From assembly GCA_007280285.1 (NCBI GenBank), contig QYQA01000072.1, forward strand, positions 1 to 36,257: a stretch of 36,257 nt of DNA. The letters run 5' to 3'. The DNA comes from Methylococcus sp. GTDB taxonomy: Bacteria; Pseudomonadota; Gammaproteobacteria; Methylococcales; Methylococcaceae. The notes below the pieces were generated by a model. That model ran no database searches. It saw only the letters and a program-made list of their open reading frames with translations, and was not told the origin of the DNA. The position numbers and the translations under genes were made by a program. This document shows positions 36,200 through 36,257 of the stretch, piece by piece; position 1 is the stretch's first letter; each line of letters opens with the position of its first letter.

Positions 36200-36257
36200 T
36201 GTTCCTCCGATTGCTGACCCTCTTGTTACTCCTCCCCGAGACCGAGAGGCTTAGGGC
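36200..36257 (+). CDS. Start of an unidentified gene, cut by the window end
   Basis: A GTG codon follows GGAGGG by 6 nt and opens a frame reading MFLRLLTLLLLLPETERLR to the window edge. The short hydrophobic start could be a signal peptide or first helix. It is 17 nt after the DUF2959 gene, consistent with an operon. Too short to name. Confidence 0.5.

Overview
The window looks like the chromosome of a methylotrophic proteobacterium, most likely a gammaproteobacterium. Two modules point to C1 metabolism: methenyl-tetrahydrofolate cyclohydrolase (fchA) divergent from NADP-dependent methylene-H4F/H4MPT dehydrogenase (mtdA), and a complete NAD-linked molybdenum formate dehydrogenase operon (fdsG-fdsB-fdsA-fdhD-fdsD). 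The tpiA-secG-tRNA-Leu(GAG) order and the tgt-yajC-secD-secF order are typical of gammaproteobacteria. No methane or methanol oxidation gene lies in the window, so methanotrophy is not shown.

Layout. 1-370: an Arg(TCT)-His-Lys(CTT) tRNA operon on the minus strand with promoter and terminator. 0.5-3.5 kb: fchA, mtdA and ispG. 3.7-7.6 kb: a YafK-type L,D-transpeptidase lipoprotein and a TldD/TldE-like metalloprotease pair. 7.6-10.8 kb: a membrane-bound c-type cytochrome, a Gly/His-rich lipoprotein and a MgtC/DUF4010-type membrane protein. 10.9-16.0 kb: a run on the plus strand of apbE, PPK2 kinase, an SbmA/YddA-like ABC protein with an eroded ATPase domain, a 63-aa membrane peptide and a solitary rnfD. 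16.0-24.7 kb, minus strand: tex-kup, then tgt-yajC-secD-secF. 24.7-25.7 kb: an A+T-richer relic holding a broken SAM methyltransferase gene, bounded by tRNA-Leu(GAG) and by a degenerate copy of that tRNA's 3' end. 25.7-28 kb: tRNA-Leu, secG, tpiA and miaA. 27.9-35.3 kb: the formate dehydrogenase operon, ending in a gldA-type dehydrogenase that overlaps miaA tail to tail. 35.5 kb to the end: a DUF2959 protein and the start of one more gene.

How it fits together. MtdA and FchA interconvert methylene-, methenyl- and formyl-H4F; formate made or used at the formyl end can be oxidised to CO2 by the Fds enzyme, giving NADH. ApbE probably flavinylates RnfD, although the other Rnf subunits are not here. 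The tgt/yajC/secDF and secG genes are housekeeping.

The most unusual items are the ABC transporter whose Walker A, Q-loop, signature and Walker B residues have all decayed; the methyltransferase pseudogene between tRNA-Leu repeats, which looks like the scar of a tRNA-targeted insertion; and the repeat-rich control region in front of the fds operon. I saw no CRISPR array, insertion sequence, phage gene or convincing known riboswitch.
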